From Sorghum bicolor (Eukaryota; Streptophyta; Magnoliopsida; Poales; Poaceae): a stretch of DNA of 64,000 nt. Shown piece by piece: positions 24,684 through 36,832 of this stretch (position 1 is its first letter; each line of letters opens with the position of its first letter). The notes below the pieces were generated by a model. The model was not told the DNA's origin. It ran no database searches and saw only the letters and a list, made by a program, of their open reading frames with translations. Location of the stretch: NCBI RefSeq assembly GCF_000003195.3, contig NC_012871.2, positions 2,033,997-2,097,996 on the forward strand, written 5' to 3'. Both the position numbers and the translations under genes were made by a program.

Positions 24684-24938
24684 CGCCTTGTTTAGTTCTG
24701 AAAAGTGAAAAGTTTTCGGTACTGTAGCACTTTCGTTTGTTTGTGACAAATATTATTCAATCATAGACTAACTAGGATCAAAAGATTCGTCTCATGATTT
24801 ACAGCTAAACTGTGTAATTAGTTTTTGTTTTCGTCTATATTTAATGTTTCATGCATGTGCCACAAGATTCGATGTGACGGGCGATGTGACGGGAAATCTT
24901 GAAAACTTTTTGGTTTTTAAGGTGAACTAAACAAGTCC
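24684..24938. mobile_element. Tourist-like MITE (GGCCTTGTTTAGTT family)
   Basis: Ends CGCCTTGTTTAGTTCTG and GAACTAAACAAGTCC, each with one terminal mismatch, flanked by TAA (24681-24683, 24939-24941). The interior matches the family consensus. Confidence 0.88.
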
Positions 24939-25908
24939 TAATATGAACATATATGTATATATGTCTGTTATGCCCTTGTACCACATCCTACAATGACATG
25001 TCGATAACTTCAGCAATTAACAAGAAAAGGGAGTAGAAGAAATATTCTAATTAAACTGTCTTTAAGTCCAATGCCCATACAGATAGTAGTCTTGCCTGTG
25101 CATAGCATAAATGCAAGGGAATAAATCAAAACTGCAAAGTTTCTTTAAGCCCCCCACCCCCCTGCACTGGACTGCATCCCCCCTGCATGAAAGGGACTGG
25201 AGCATGGGGGGAAAAGAGTGGCATTCTTTTGGAGCTTGCTGCTGCTACCATCCCAAATACTCAGAGGTATCTTGGTTGCTTTCCTTTTCAATGGTCACGC
25301 ATTGGCCATATATTATCTGTGATGTGGAGGTGGATAGAGATGTTGGGGGGTTTGTTGGGTTCAGACCTGAATGTGATGTGTGTGTACATGTGCTGCTGTT
25401 CACCGGCCTTCACTTGTCCCCAAGACCACCACACCAAGAGAGGAGAGGAGAGTGAGAGATAGTAGACCCAACCCAATGCATGCAAGAGGAATGCATGGAG
25501 GAAAAGTGCATGCATGGGCTGTAGCTGCTGGCCATTTGCCATCATTACCTTAATCAAAGTTGAGTCATGGTATGGGTGCATGGAGTGGATCCCTAGTTTC
25601 CTTTTCATTATTGCACCAATCTTGGATCGTTTGTGACATGCTGACACTTGAGTCAGGTGATGGTGTTGTGTGTTGCATGCTGCTGCTTGGAGCACGCACG
25701 CAGCAGGACACTGGGTACTATGCATGCTAGCATTGTGGCGGGTGGCGCTGGGGCGTTCCTGCAGGATCCTATAAATACACTTTGATATACATGCCAAACA
25801 TGCATGGAGGTTGGGTTCTTTTCTCTGAATGTTGCATCTCATGTGTCCAAAACTCCAAATGCATGGTCCATATTTGATCCTAAATAATACTGTTACTGTC
25901 AATGCCAA

Positions 25909-25911
<3 letters not shown>

Positions 25912-25954
<43 letters not shown>
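25912..25954. repeat. (TA)n microsatellite
   Basis: About 21 TA units. Confidence 0.95.
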
Positions 25955-25957
<3 letters not shown>

Positions 25958-28084
25958 AGCATTGGGACAGCAGGATGCCACAAACAATAGTACAAGAGAG
26001 ATTCTCATGGTGAATCTTAGGGGTTTAGCCTGAGCTCCTAAGTCCTAACCCTCTGAAGCACTTATTATTCTACATAGCTAATAGACCTCCTTACGTAATC
26101 ATGTGATGATAGAATATCTGTCTTAGGATGTTCCCCCCTGCATATGCAATTATACATGCCGCTATTGCTTAAAGTCTTAACTAGCTCTAGTTCAAGTTCA
26201 GACTAATTAAAAAAAGTGAAAGTAGGAATTGTTAGGCCATCCATGCATGCTCAAACCCTCCCTTTTGACAAAACTGAAGAAAGAAAACAACAAAATAGGC
26301 GCTTTGCACAGCATCACCAAGCTCTTTGGGAAAAAGGAGCTCACCTCCATGCATGCATCCCAAGAGCATCATACCATATATGCAGCCAATGTTTCATCAA
26401 AAAAAGATTGCAGCCATTGTTCCTCTTGGTTTGGGGCTGGAGCTCTGCCCCTCAGCCACGGCAAAAGTCCAAGGGAGCTGCTGGCTACTGGGGATGGGGG
26501 TGGGGGGCCAGCTGAGCCTGGCCACCTGCCAGGAAGTAGCCAAGCATGCTTAAAGGGGATGGTGAAATGGTACTGGTACCTCCCAATTAGAAACAGCCTT
26601 TCATATCTCTCTCACTCTCTCTCCTGATCTCTGGCCCCTTCTTCCCTGCATCATTCATGAGAACATGCTATTGACCGACATCTCTCTTTTTTGTCTGCAG
26701 CTGTTGACTACCCAAAATTCAAAAGAAAGCAATCTATCTAGAATCTATCATGCATCTCCAAGCTAAGCTAGCTAGAGCTAGGATGATGCTTGCATGTATG
26801 GTTTGGAAGATACACCACCACTCTTCACTCTCTTTTATTTGAGCCATGCAGCATATATACACCAACAATAATACACCATGAACACCTCATCTCACTCTCA
26901 TTTATGCCCCCTCTCACTCTCACAAAACCATCCCTTCACAAAATCTGTATTCACATATATATACACCCTCTTTAATTTATAATACTGCAACTCATGGACA
27001 CTCTAGTACTGTAGCAGTGTTAGCTTGGTGCACATGTACCATGCACCATCATGAATTGGTCGATACGACGCCAAGAAGCTTCTTTAATTAAGCTAAAAAA
27101 ACATATATAGTCTTCTTTTATGTGTAATTTATCGCTAAGTGCTAGCGGCTCGACTGTTTGTGCAGGTATGTATGTGAGTATTTCACGGCTTTGTATGAAT
27201 TTCAATTTTCCTTAGCTGAACGGCGCCACTACGGCAGAGCTCTCCTATTTTTTAGACACAAAATCTAAGAAAAACTACAAGTGTGTTGCAGTTCTCCATT
27301 ATATTCTAGCTGCAATGTTTGTATTAGTATTATTTTACTTGGATCATATCATACAGCTCTGTACTGTTGTCTGTCTTTAACTGCATGCAGCAGCAAGTAG
27401 AGGATAGAACGTACGGCATATGCACAATTATTGGATCATATGGAGTACATATGAAAGTCAAGGGCTAGCTAGTTAGAAACACATGTATAATGCCAATCGA
27501 TCGAATTTACAGTCTCTTGAAGCCTGAGGGACACGTAGTGTGTACCAAACCAAGATTTATGCGTGTACCAAAACAGCGTACTCGTCTGTGTGCAAGTGAC
27601 ACTGTAACTACACAGTATGTACTCCATCCGATCCGTTTGTAATGTACGTATATATGCAGCATATATGCAATGGCATTGCTACATGTAAACTTTAAATGTG
27701 TGTACATGAAGTGGAGACAAAGACGTACAAGTAGCTGTCTACAATAATCCTCTTCCTATCGAAATAAAAAAAAGGGTAATAAAGCTAGCTATATGTACAA
27801 GATCTGACGCGTTCAATGTGTCAGGTATAGAAATGGGCTGGTTGTACGTATGTCACTGTATGATCATGAATATATTGCCCGCTGTATATATATATCTATT
27901 TACAACACGCCTCGCTCTGTGTAGCGAGTGTAGTGTGTACATGAACATGGATGCATGCATGCATATATGCATGACCTTCTTCGATTTCCTTGCATATGCA
28001 TGCACTGTTGGTGTTGCCATTGCCATGAGAGATCGACATCAAGGAACAGTTGACTCTCACACACCATGCCATTGCTCCATTGCC

Positions 28085-28086
<2 letters not shown>

Positions 28087-28118
<32 letters not shown>

Positions 28119-28142
28119 CTCTCTCTCTCTCTCTCTCTCTCT
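28087..28142. repeat. (CT)n microsatellite with one interruption
   Basis: Two CT runs separated by TTGCT, ending directly at the palindrome that begins at 28141. Confidence 0.93.
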
Positions 28143-28164
28143 CCATGTAGTTAACTACATGGAG
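28141..28164. repeat. Perfect 24-bp palindrome
   Basis: CTCCATGTAGTT is followed at once by its exact reverse complement, AACTACATGGAG. There is no loop, so it is a dyad-symmetric site rather than an RNA hairpin. Confidence 0.9.
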
Positions 28165-28376
28165 TTGTAGACAGGTGCCCTGCGTGGTATAGTAGTAGTA
28201 GTATGTAGAGAGCACGCGGCAGCTGCAGGGCCTAGACCGAGGCAGTGATATATATGCAGTACCTGTACAAGTATAACTCTCACATGTACAATGCATCGTG
28301 CATGTAGAGACATGGATGGCTTTTTCAGAAAAGGAAGCCTCGCAGTATGCATGCTTTGAATTGGATCCTCACTTGG

Positions 28377-28382
<6 letters not shown>

Positions 28383-28432
<50 letters not shown>
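28383..28432. repeat. (AT)n microsatellite
   Basis: About 25 AT units. Confidence 0.95.
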
Positions 28433-28434
<2 letters not shown>

Positions 28435-29057
28435 CTGGCATTGAGGAGGAGGCCCTGCACAGTGCCACAACTGTTGTGAAGTGACTGCTTGTGCAGTGAG
28501 TATTTGCCCTAGTACAACAAAAGTGGCTCTACTAAATACCTACATCCTACTATATATCAAACACACAGTACTACTGCAGGCAAGCAGGGCACCAATGGCG
28601 ACAAAGGTGGTGGATGCAAATGAGCATATTGCTTTCCTCTTTTCCTTTATACAAAAGGCAAGGATGTACTCCTTCTGTTAGCAATGTATGGTGCTTTATT
28701 AGACATTGATATGGTTTTTAATAGTAGGCAATATATATATAGTAGCCCTTTTTTTTTGCCTGAACATAAAAATAAAAAAATACACACACACTGACACCCC
28801 CCTCCCCCTCATCAAGATATATATATATACAAGGTGTATTTTAAATGCGGGAAACTAAAATAAAAAGTATGATGCATCAATAGATTTGTTTCCGAAAAGT
28901 GTCACTGAAATGATATTGATTATCTTACCGACGTACAATGTGTTGTAAGACAAATTAATGGCCAAAATATATTTTATATGATTTTTTTCTCCTACCAAAA
29001 TACACACCTTACATTAGTAAACAAAAGGGGTACCTTTTTCTATAAACAGGAGGGCTT

Positions 29058-29077
29058 ACCCCCCCCCCCCCCCCCCC
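29058..29077. repeat. Poly-C run
   Basis: Roughly 19 consecutive C residues, prone to length error in sequencing. Confidence 0.9.
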
Positions 29078-29633
29078 TCTCACTGATTCCCCTTGATGAT
29101 CTTTACTTTTGCAAGGACAACACAACATTGTAGACAGAGAGAGAGAGAGTGTGTGTAGGTACACAGATCCCTATGAGCTGAGGCATGTGTGAAGAGAATG
29201 TTATCTATCCATCCAAGTCCAACCATTTCTCCCTCCCTCTCCCTTTTTTGTTTTTTTAATTTTTTTTGGTTGGATGCAGCATGTTGTGTGTGTGTGTGTG
29301 TAAATGTGGGAGGGAGAGGGAGCAAGTCTCATTCCTTTTGCTGGACTCCTTCCTTTAAAGCCATGCGCGCGCACACCAGCACAAGCAGCACAAGCACACT
29401 TGCCCACCTTCTTCTCCGCTTCACACCCCGCCGGCCGGCCGCTTGCTAGCGAACCCCGCCGCCCGGCCGACCTCATCTCATCGAGCGCAGCAATGGCCAT
29501 CACACCGCGTCCTCCCCAATGATTGGTCCACTCCGATCGCCATTGCCGCCGCCAGCAGCTTAATCCGATCCGGTTCATTAGTTTGCTTCAGTTTATAGTT
29601 TTGTTTTAGCTCGCAGCTGCACACAGTACAACA

Positions 29634-30945
29634 ATGACCAACAACAACGGCAATGGCACGAACGCGGCGGCGAGCAGCTGGCTAGGCTTCTCGCTGTCGC
29701 CTCACATGGCCTCCGCCATGGACGAGCACCACCACGTTCAGCAGCAACAGCAGCACCACCACCACCATAGCCTCTTCTTCCCTTCCGTCACTGCGGCGGC
29801 CGCCGCCGCCTACGGCCTCGGTGGCAGCGACGGCGGCGTGGCCACCAGCGCGTCGCCGTACTACACGCCGCAGCTGGCGTCCATGCCGCTCAAGTCCGAC
29901 GGCTCCCTCTGCATCATGGAGGCGCTCCGGAGGAGCGATCAACCAGATCACCATGGTACGTATATGCAATCTAGCATTTCTAGCTACGCAACTGAGCTGA
30001 TGGCCGGCCGGCCGGCCGGCGTCGGTACTCCGTTTCGTTCTTGGTTTGATATATTATTTGTTGGCCTGCGTTGGCCGCCGTCGATCGATCGGCGTTGTTA
30101 TTCATCTTCCATCCAGGGCCCAAGCTCGAGGACTTCCTGGGCGCGGCGGCGGCGCAGTCGCAGGCCATGGCGCTGAGCCTGCAGGACAACCCCGCGGCGG
30201 CCGCCTCCAGCTTCTACTACTACGGCAACGGCGGGGGCGGCGGTTCGGGGCACCAGCACCACGGCGGGTTCCTGCAGCCGTGCGCCGACCTGTACGGCGG
30301 GCCCTCGGAGGCGTCCCTGGTGGCGGACGACGACGAGGCTGCGGCCGCCGCGACGGCCATGGCGAGCTGGGTGGCGGCGCGCGCCGGCGAGAGCGGCGGC
30401 GTGCTGTCCGCTGCTGCTGCCGCGGCCGGGCACCAGCACCACCACCACGCGCTGGCCCTGTCCATGAGCTCCGGGTCGCTGTCGAGCTGCGTGACCGCGC
30501 ACCCCGGCGCCGCCGCCGCCGACTATGGCGTGGTGGCGGCCACCGCGTCGGCGTCGCTGGATGGCGGGCGCAAGCGCGGCGGCGCGGCGGGGCAGAAGCA
30601 GCCCGTGCACCACCGCAAGTCCATCGACACGTTCGGGCAGAGGACGTCGCAGTACCGCGGCGTCACCAGGTACACACACCACGCACTGCACGGCGGTGCT
30701 CGCGGTTGTCGTTAATCACGCACGTTTAGCATGTGGTTCCATCATTAGTAACTAACTAACCACACGGATTTAATGGCGCTTATATATGTACTACATTTGC
30801 TTAGGTTTTATTATGAGAAGTAGGAGTGTACTGTTGAGCCGATTAACTAACCTAGTATTTTCGAAAGAGCTAACGACACATACACGTGATCTACACTATA
30901 AATCAAATAATCCACTATAAATCAAATCAAATAATCCGCACCAAT

Positions 30946-30989
<44 letters not shown>

Positions 30990-33900
30990 TGCGTGTACAA
31001 ATAAAACCACTCAAACGTGCATGTTAACTAAATCGTGGATGATATTAAAAATGCAATTAAATTAAGCAGGCATAGGTGGACAGGGAGGTATGAGGCACAC
31101 CTGTGGGACAACAGCTGCAAGAAGGAAGGCCAGACTAGGAAGGGCAGGCAAGGTAATTAACAAATCACAGTGTAACTATCATTATTCAAAGTATTATTAC
31201 TGTACTACTACTACTACTAATGTCATTACTAGTAGAACCAAAGAAAAAAAAACTAAAATGTGGTGGTTTGTCTTTGGCGACCCAACCAACCAACATGGTT
31301 TTGTGGGGATGGCGGAATATTTACGCGTACGGCTTATGATCTCTTTCTCCCTCCCTGACGACTGTCACGCTGCAGTTTATCTCGGTAAGCACTCTTTGCT
31401 GCACTGCACACACAAACACGGTCATACAGTGCTAGCTAGCTAGCTGCACTGGCAGTGTGGAGAGCGTACACGGTACACACACACACACATTCATGCATGG
31501 TAAAAGTAAAAAAACATGATGAGAGTGAGGTGGTAAAATTTCTTTGGTGTGTTTGGGGTGCATGTGTGATGTGTCGTGGCTGTATTAGGCGGGTACGACA
31601 TGGAGGAGAAGGCGGCGAGAGCTTACGACCTTGCGGCGCTCAAGTACTGGGGCCCTTCCACGCACATCAACTTCCCGGTAATTTTATTTTTCTTGCTCAT
31701 TTTGTTTTCTTTTCATTTTTTTCTTTTTTTTTACCGTGATACGTACATGCCTGACAGCCATGGTAAAACTCGGTAATAAACCTTTACTATAGCTAGTAGG
31801 AGTAGTACGTACTAGCAATGCTGAAGTGAGGTTGCTAAAGAATAAAAACAAAATAATGGTCTTAATTTGCCTGCATGTACTGTATAATGCATGCACAGCT
31901 GGAGGACTACCAGGAGGAGCTGGAGGAGATGAAGAACATGACACGGCAGGAGTACGTGGCTCACCTCAGGAGGTAACAAACCGTACTACACACACACACA
32001 CAGTGTTTGACCTAGCTAGGTAGCTACAAAAACATGCAGCTGGGGGTGGCAGTGATCGTGATGCATGATCGACTGAAAGGTCGGTCGATCATCTAGCTAC
32101 CTGCAAGTGATTTTATTTATTAACCGCTGGACATAAACATGCATGCATGCAGGAAGAGCAGCGGCTTCTCACGGGGCGCGTCGATGTACCGAGGAGTCAC
32201 AAGGTCTGGTCTGAAACTCAACTCTGAATGAATGCATGACCCGGCCGGACGACGACGACGGATGAACCAATAATGTCGTTGTTCAGCCGCAGTTACATAC
32301 TACTATATATACTACTGCTATGTGCACATGCATGCATGCGTTCCTATTTATTTATTTATTTTTCCTTTTATACTATATATTACATGCTGACAAGCAGCAA
32401 GTGATGGATGGATCCATACAGATACAGTATGTAGCTAGCTGCTAGCTGTGTGCCTGTGTGTATGCATGTATATATATGGAGCAGCAGTGACAGCAATGGC
32501 ATATGACATTGACATGCAGGCACCACCAGCACGGGCGTTGGCAGGCGCGCATCGGCCGCGTCTCCGGCAACAAGGACCTCTACCTCGGCACCTTCAGTAC
32601 GCATTCTTCCATCAACCATGCATGCATGCCCATCTCCTTCAATTTCATTTTCCTTCATTTCTGCATCATCTGCTGCTCATCTCTGCATGCTGCATACACT
32701 ACTATATATACATACATGCGCATTCATCATTCAGTTATACTACACGCAATGCGAGCTTCCATATATATATATATATTCCATACACGTACGCTCTGCAACA
32801 CATTCAATTTCAATATCATCATTCAGTTATTCGCGTCCGTCGCACTGCATGGAGCCATGGAGATCGATGTAGACGGCGACGACGGGCGGTTTCACAATGA
32901 TGATGATGAGCTCGACCCCATCGATCGCGCGCCATTTCGTCTAGCTAGCTAGACCATGCATCAATCGGCGTCCGACTAGCTCTGAAAGAGAGTGATCCAG
33001 ATCGAGCATGCAGTATAATAATGTATTAGGTCAGCTAAGCTAGCTTAACTAAATGGGCGGCGGATCATGCATGCATGGGATCCATGGTGGCTGCTAGCTA
33101 GAGCTGGCCATATGCATGGACGATGCATGGCCGGAGAGGCATGACGATGCAGGGGGGCAAAGGCAGAGGGAGGCTGTCATGGGCGGAGGGTGCAGCGCGG
33201 AGCCCTGTCTGTCGCCATCATCATGCCTTCTAATTACACATATGCATGCAGGCGTGCTAGCTAGCTAGTACTACACCTCATCGGCTCTCCTGCGTGCTAT
33301 CCTATTAATCCCTATCTCTCTAGTGTCATACATACACGTACTAGTGTGTAGTGCATGAGTCTGCCACTGTCGTCGTAAGGACGACGACGACGATGCTGGA
33401 GCTTGACGCAAAAGCACCCCAATCATGCCTCGTCCCTGCTGCCAAAGAATGTCTTGCATGCTGCTTTTACTCCCTCTCTCAGTCTCATTTCCTTTTGCTT
33501 GCTTGCATTGCTTGCTTTGTGGTTGTGCCATGGCATGGCCCTCCTCGCAACTGCGTGCGTGCCTGCATCAGCGTCAGCAAGTGTGATTTCTAGCATAGAG
33601 AAGGAGAGATGCATGGGGTCTTTTGCATAAGGCTGACATGCCTCTCTTGTTTTTACACTGTCGTGGATCGCACGCGCTGGGGCCCCTGCACCCCCGCCCC
33701 GGCCACCCTTTTCAGTTTTGACCACCCATGCCGTCCGCCGCGCCCATCATGCCGCCCGCCACCGCCTCTCCCTGTTCAGATCATTCCTCCATGCACCGTG
33801 CATCCATGTGCCGACGTGGCTTGTCTTAATTGGCTAGTAGTGGATGGAATACACGTGTTGTGGCACGACATGCATGGCAGTCGTCGTCGTCGTCGTCCAC

Positions 33901-34729
33901 TCGCCCTGACTGACTCCAACCTGACAACGACGACCGTGCAGGCACGCAGGAGGAGGCGGCGGAGGCGTACGACATCGCGGCGATCAAGTTCCGGGGGCTC
34001 AACGCCGTCACCAACTTCGACATCACGCGCTACGACGTCGACAAGATCATGGCCAGCAACACGCTGCTGCCGGGCGACCTCGCGCGCCGCAGGAAGGACG
34101 ACGACCCGGCTGCCGTCATCGCCGGCGCCGACGCCAGCAACGGCGGCGGCGTCACGACCGCGGCGGCGGCGGCCGCCCTGGTGCAGCAGGCTGCTGCTGC
34201 CGCTGCCGCTGGCGCCGGTGGCAACCACAGCGCCAGCTCCAGCGAGACGTGGATCAAGGTGGCCGCGGCGGCTGCGCTGCAGGCCGCTGGTGCCGCGCCG
34301 AGGGATGGAAACCACCACCACCACCACCACGACGTGCTCTCCGGCGAGGCCTTCTCCGTGCTGCACGACCTGGTGGTCACCGCCGCGGATGGCGGCAACG
34401 GCAACGGCAACGGCGGACACCACCACCACCACGTCCACAACAGCGCAGCCACCGCGCAGCACATGTCCATGTCCAGCGCGTCGTCGCTCGTCACCAGCCT
34501 CGGCAACTCCCGGGAGGGCAGCCCCGACCGCGGCGGCGGCCTGTCCATGCTCTTCTCCAAGCCGCCGGCTCCAGCACCAGCAGCCTCGGCGCACGCCGCC
34601 AACAAGCCGATGAGCCCGCTCATGCCGCTTGGCTCCTGGGCGTCCACGGCGGCGGCGTCCGCCAGGGCCGCCGCCGCCGCCGTCTCCATCGCGCACATGC
34701 CCGTCTTCGCCGCCTGGACCGACGCCTGA
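29634..34729 (+). CDS. AP2-domain transcription factor, AINTEGUMENTA-like/PLETHORA type
   Basis: Nine exons: 29634-29955, 30117-30669, 31070-31152, 31376-31384, 31589-31677, 31899-31972, 32153-32203, 32520-32596 and 33942-34729. All junctions are GT-AG and the phases agree, giving 681 residues. Two AP2 domains are seen: residues ~287-352 ([19 protein letters not shown]..., [11 protein letters not shown]) and ~389-446 ([18 protein letters not shown]..., [10 protein letters not shown]), joined by the conserved linker with [13 protein letters not shown]-terminal motifs [21 protein letters not shown] and KLEDFLG, and the pre-domain [10 protein letters not shown], are the euANT signature. Family members are nuclear DNA-binding regulators of meristem and root identity and embryogenesis. 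I do not see the BABY BOOM-specific motif, so I favour an AIL5/PLT-like member; orthology is unresolved. His, Ala and Gly homopolymers are abundant in exons 1, 2 and 9. Confidence 0.95.
30949..30988. repeat. (AT)n microsatellite in AIL intron 2
   Basis: About 19 AT units shortly before the exon 3 acceptor at 31068-31069. Confidence 0.93.
31376..31384 (+). other. 9-nt microexon of the AIL/PLT gene
   Basis: TTTATCTCG lies between CTGCAG and GTAAGC. With a G carried over from exon 3 and a G carried into exon 5 it encodes Val-Tyr-Leu, restoring the canonical RQVYLGGYD of the first AP2 domain. Without it the domain would lose three residues but stay in frame. A 9-bp miniexon at this place is known in ANT/AIL genes. 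Confidence 0.92.
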
Positions 34730-35214
34730 TCTCGTATCGATCCATGAGACGACATGGCCGCTGGCCGGCCGATTCCACCACGCACGCACGCGCCGCCTCT
34801 CCGGCCGATCGACGGCCAGCCACCACGTACCCGGCCGGTCGTTCTAGCTCGCGGCGCGCTCTCGACCGGCCAGTTGCGTTGGACTTCTTCGGATCAGTTA
34901 GTTAATTTAATTAGGGTTCTTGGAAGGTAGTAGCGAGTTCATTAGGTAGTAATAGCCATGGGAGATTGGTTAGTGAAGAAGCTAGTAGCTAGGCGATATG
35001 ATGGAAGTGCGGGAGTGCACAGCGCGGCCTCTGCTGTTTTCCTTCTTCTCCGGCTCCGTCGTGTCGTGTGGGCGGCGACGTGGCCGGAGAAGGAGGGGTT
35101 TTGTAAAATGGAGGCCGGAGATGATGTGCGTCTCCTCCAAAATATATCCAGAACTAATCCACTACTAATGTTAAAGTTATAGCCTCTCACTGATTGGTTA
35201 CTCGATCGGTACTG
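34730..35214 (+). other. 3' UTR region of the AIL/PLT gene
   Basis: GC-rich for ~150 bases after the TGA, then mixed composition. No further coding frame is supported. The transcript end is not marked by a clear AATAAA. Confidence 0.45.
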
Positions 35215-35354
35215 TCTTCTTCAAATTCGCGTTTCCTGAATCATGGAGTCGCTCAGTCCCAAGTCGCATATCGACTTCTTGGGCTTGAACCACGTACATG
35301 TGGATCCGGGTGCAAATTCATCCATCATAATTCACCTACGGAACTTCGGAGTAC

Positions 35355-36260
35355 TTTTTTTTAACCAAAGGCAGACTTTATTCATTCAAAATTGTTACAT
35401 CATTCAGAATTGTTACATCATTTGTCAAGAGATCTAGAATAAGTTAAGGTGTTCATTAATTCGTCGACCCAAGTACAAATTTGCTTAGGTTGCATAACTC
35501 TTTTTGCTAAGTTATGAGCTACTTGATTCACCTTCCTACTACAATGATCAATAGATATATCCTGAAATCTGCTCCATATAATATTACATTCATCATATAG
35601 TGCAGCCGCCAAAGTCACTGTTTATTTTTTGAACCACCTCCATACAATCTGATTGGACGATCAATCGATTACATTCAATGTGTAGTGCAAGCATCAAACC
35701 TTCCTTCAAGGCATAAGCCTCCACCGTAGGTGCATCTATTACATGAGATACCAAACTATAGATGTACAACGGGCCGGGCCGGCACGGCCCGCAGCCCGAT
35801 CGGACCGGGCCGGGCCAGCACGGGGCGGGCCACGTCGGGCCACGGGCTGACCGGGCCGGGCCACCACCGTGCTGCGGGCCGAGGGTGCGGCCCATGGCCC
35901 GGGCCGGCAACGGGCCGGGCCGCCCGTGGCCCACAAACACCGGACCGGGCCGTGCCACGGACCGAGCCAAAAGGCCGGGCCACGGACCGGGCCAAATGTA
36001 CATCTATATACCAAACTATGAGCAGCTACTAATGCCCCTTTCGAGCGGTCTCTATTAATAGCACTCACACTGCCACATCTCTTTGTCTTCCTTGAAAGTT
36101 ACATCAACATTGACCATAATCTTTTCTTTTAGGTTTCTTCCATCCCTATTGTAATTTTTAGTTAACGCCACAATTGCATGGCTGACCTTGAAGGCCTCTG
36201 GACAGCCTCTCTATGAACAATTTGTCGTCTTTCCCACCAAATATACCGTGTACTTAGACG
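35355..36260 (-). mobile_element. LINE-type fragment with RNase H-like (RVT_3) domain
   Basis: On the minus strand, frames read APTVEAYALKEGLMLALHIE and later NRLIVQSDCMEVVQ, the signature of the RNase H-like domain at the C-terminus of plant LINE polyproteins; HCSRKVNQVAHNLAK follows. The minus-strand 3' end abuts a T-run on the plus strand (the poly-A tail, near 35357). The 5' part is missing, as is usual for LINE copies. Stops and the GC-rich insertion at 35758-36007 interrupt it. Boundaries follow from comparison with the empty site in unit 2. Confidence 0.75.
35758..36007. mobile_element. GC-rich Mutator-like MITE, 250 bp
   Basis: Perfect 11-bp inverted termini ATAGATGTACA and TGTACATCTAT. 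The direct duplication ATACCAAACT (10 bp) lies on both sides (35748-35757, 36008-36017), in the size class of Mutator-like elements (usually 9-10 bp). Between the AT-rich tips the element consists almost entirely of GGGCCGGGCC-type words in both orientations. It splits the RNase H frame of the LINE fragment. Confidence 0.85.
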
Positions 36261-36470
36261 TACGCTCCGATCAGTGAGCCTGCGATAAGTGAAAAACAGC
36301 CCTCAAGGACACTCCACTCGATAATAAGTGTGCAATGTTCTCTGGGCCTCAACTGGGCCGGCCCATCAACTGGGCTTAACCTTAAAGAATCGGGAGTTGA
36401 AGTACTATCCGAACCAAAGTCTAAATTGTACTCCGTATTAAAAATAGGACCCATTTGTGAACACAGGATG

Positions 36471-36832
36471 AGTGGCGGACCCAGGATTTACCAATGACTA
36501 GGGCCAATTTTCAATGACGAAACTTCGATAGATACACCATAGTGTATATGACTATATACATAATAGATATTCTTAAGAAAACTTTGCAAATAAAGTATGG
36601 TATAATATAGTACATGATTCTAATGGGAATAACATGGAACATTAAAAAAAACTAGTTTGGACAAGATGTAAGAGCAGCGCGTGAGTTCGTGAGGGTGACT
36701 CTGCACTGCTCTCCTTCAGTCCTTCTTACTGAGCTGTTTTTTGTTGGGCCAAAACTAAAGACCTGCTTCTAAAATATTTGGGCCATGACTAGGGCCATGG
36801 CCCTATTGGCCTTAGGCCTAGGCCCACCCCTG
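36471..36832. mobile_element. hAT-like element (AGTGGCGGACCCAG terminus)
   Basis: The left end AGTGGCGGACCCAGGA resembles the CAGTGGCGGATCC element at 13323; the right end is GGCCCACCCCTG. The paralogous unit 2 reads continuously across this point, which proves insertion. No clean 8-bp duplication remains. Confidence 0.65.

Larger units (their letters stand above)
22657..29633. other. Upstream flank and 5' UTR of the AIL/PLT gene
   Basis: No protein gene is supported here. It contains one Stowaway and one Tourist element, four AT or CT microsatellites, a poly-C run, a perfect palindrome (28141-28164), and many CATGCATG motifs. The last ~130 bases before 29634 are a plausible leader, with a pyrimidine-rich stretch and ACAACA immediately 5' of the ATG. 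Being upstream of a developmental transcription factor, it is a candidate for distal regulatory sites, but none can be identified from this sequence alone. Confidence 0.5.

Noticed and set aside
33609..34905. Long frames (334, 337, 251 and 218 residues) overlapping the last AIL exon
   Set aside because: They are shadows of GC-rich exon 9 in other frames; the true frame carries the AP2 domain and fits the splice phases.
35756..36068. Arg/Pro/Gly-rich frames of ~100 residues
   Set aside because: Translations of the GC-rich MITE, open in nearly every frame because the sequence lacks A and T.
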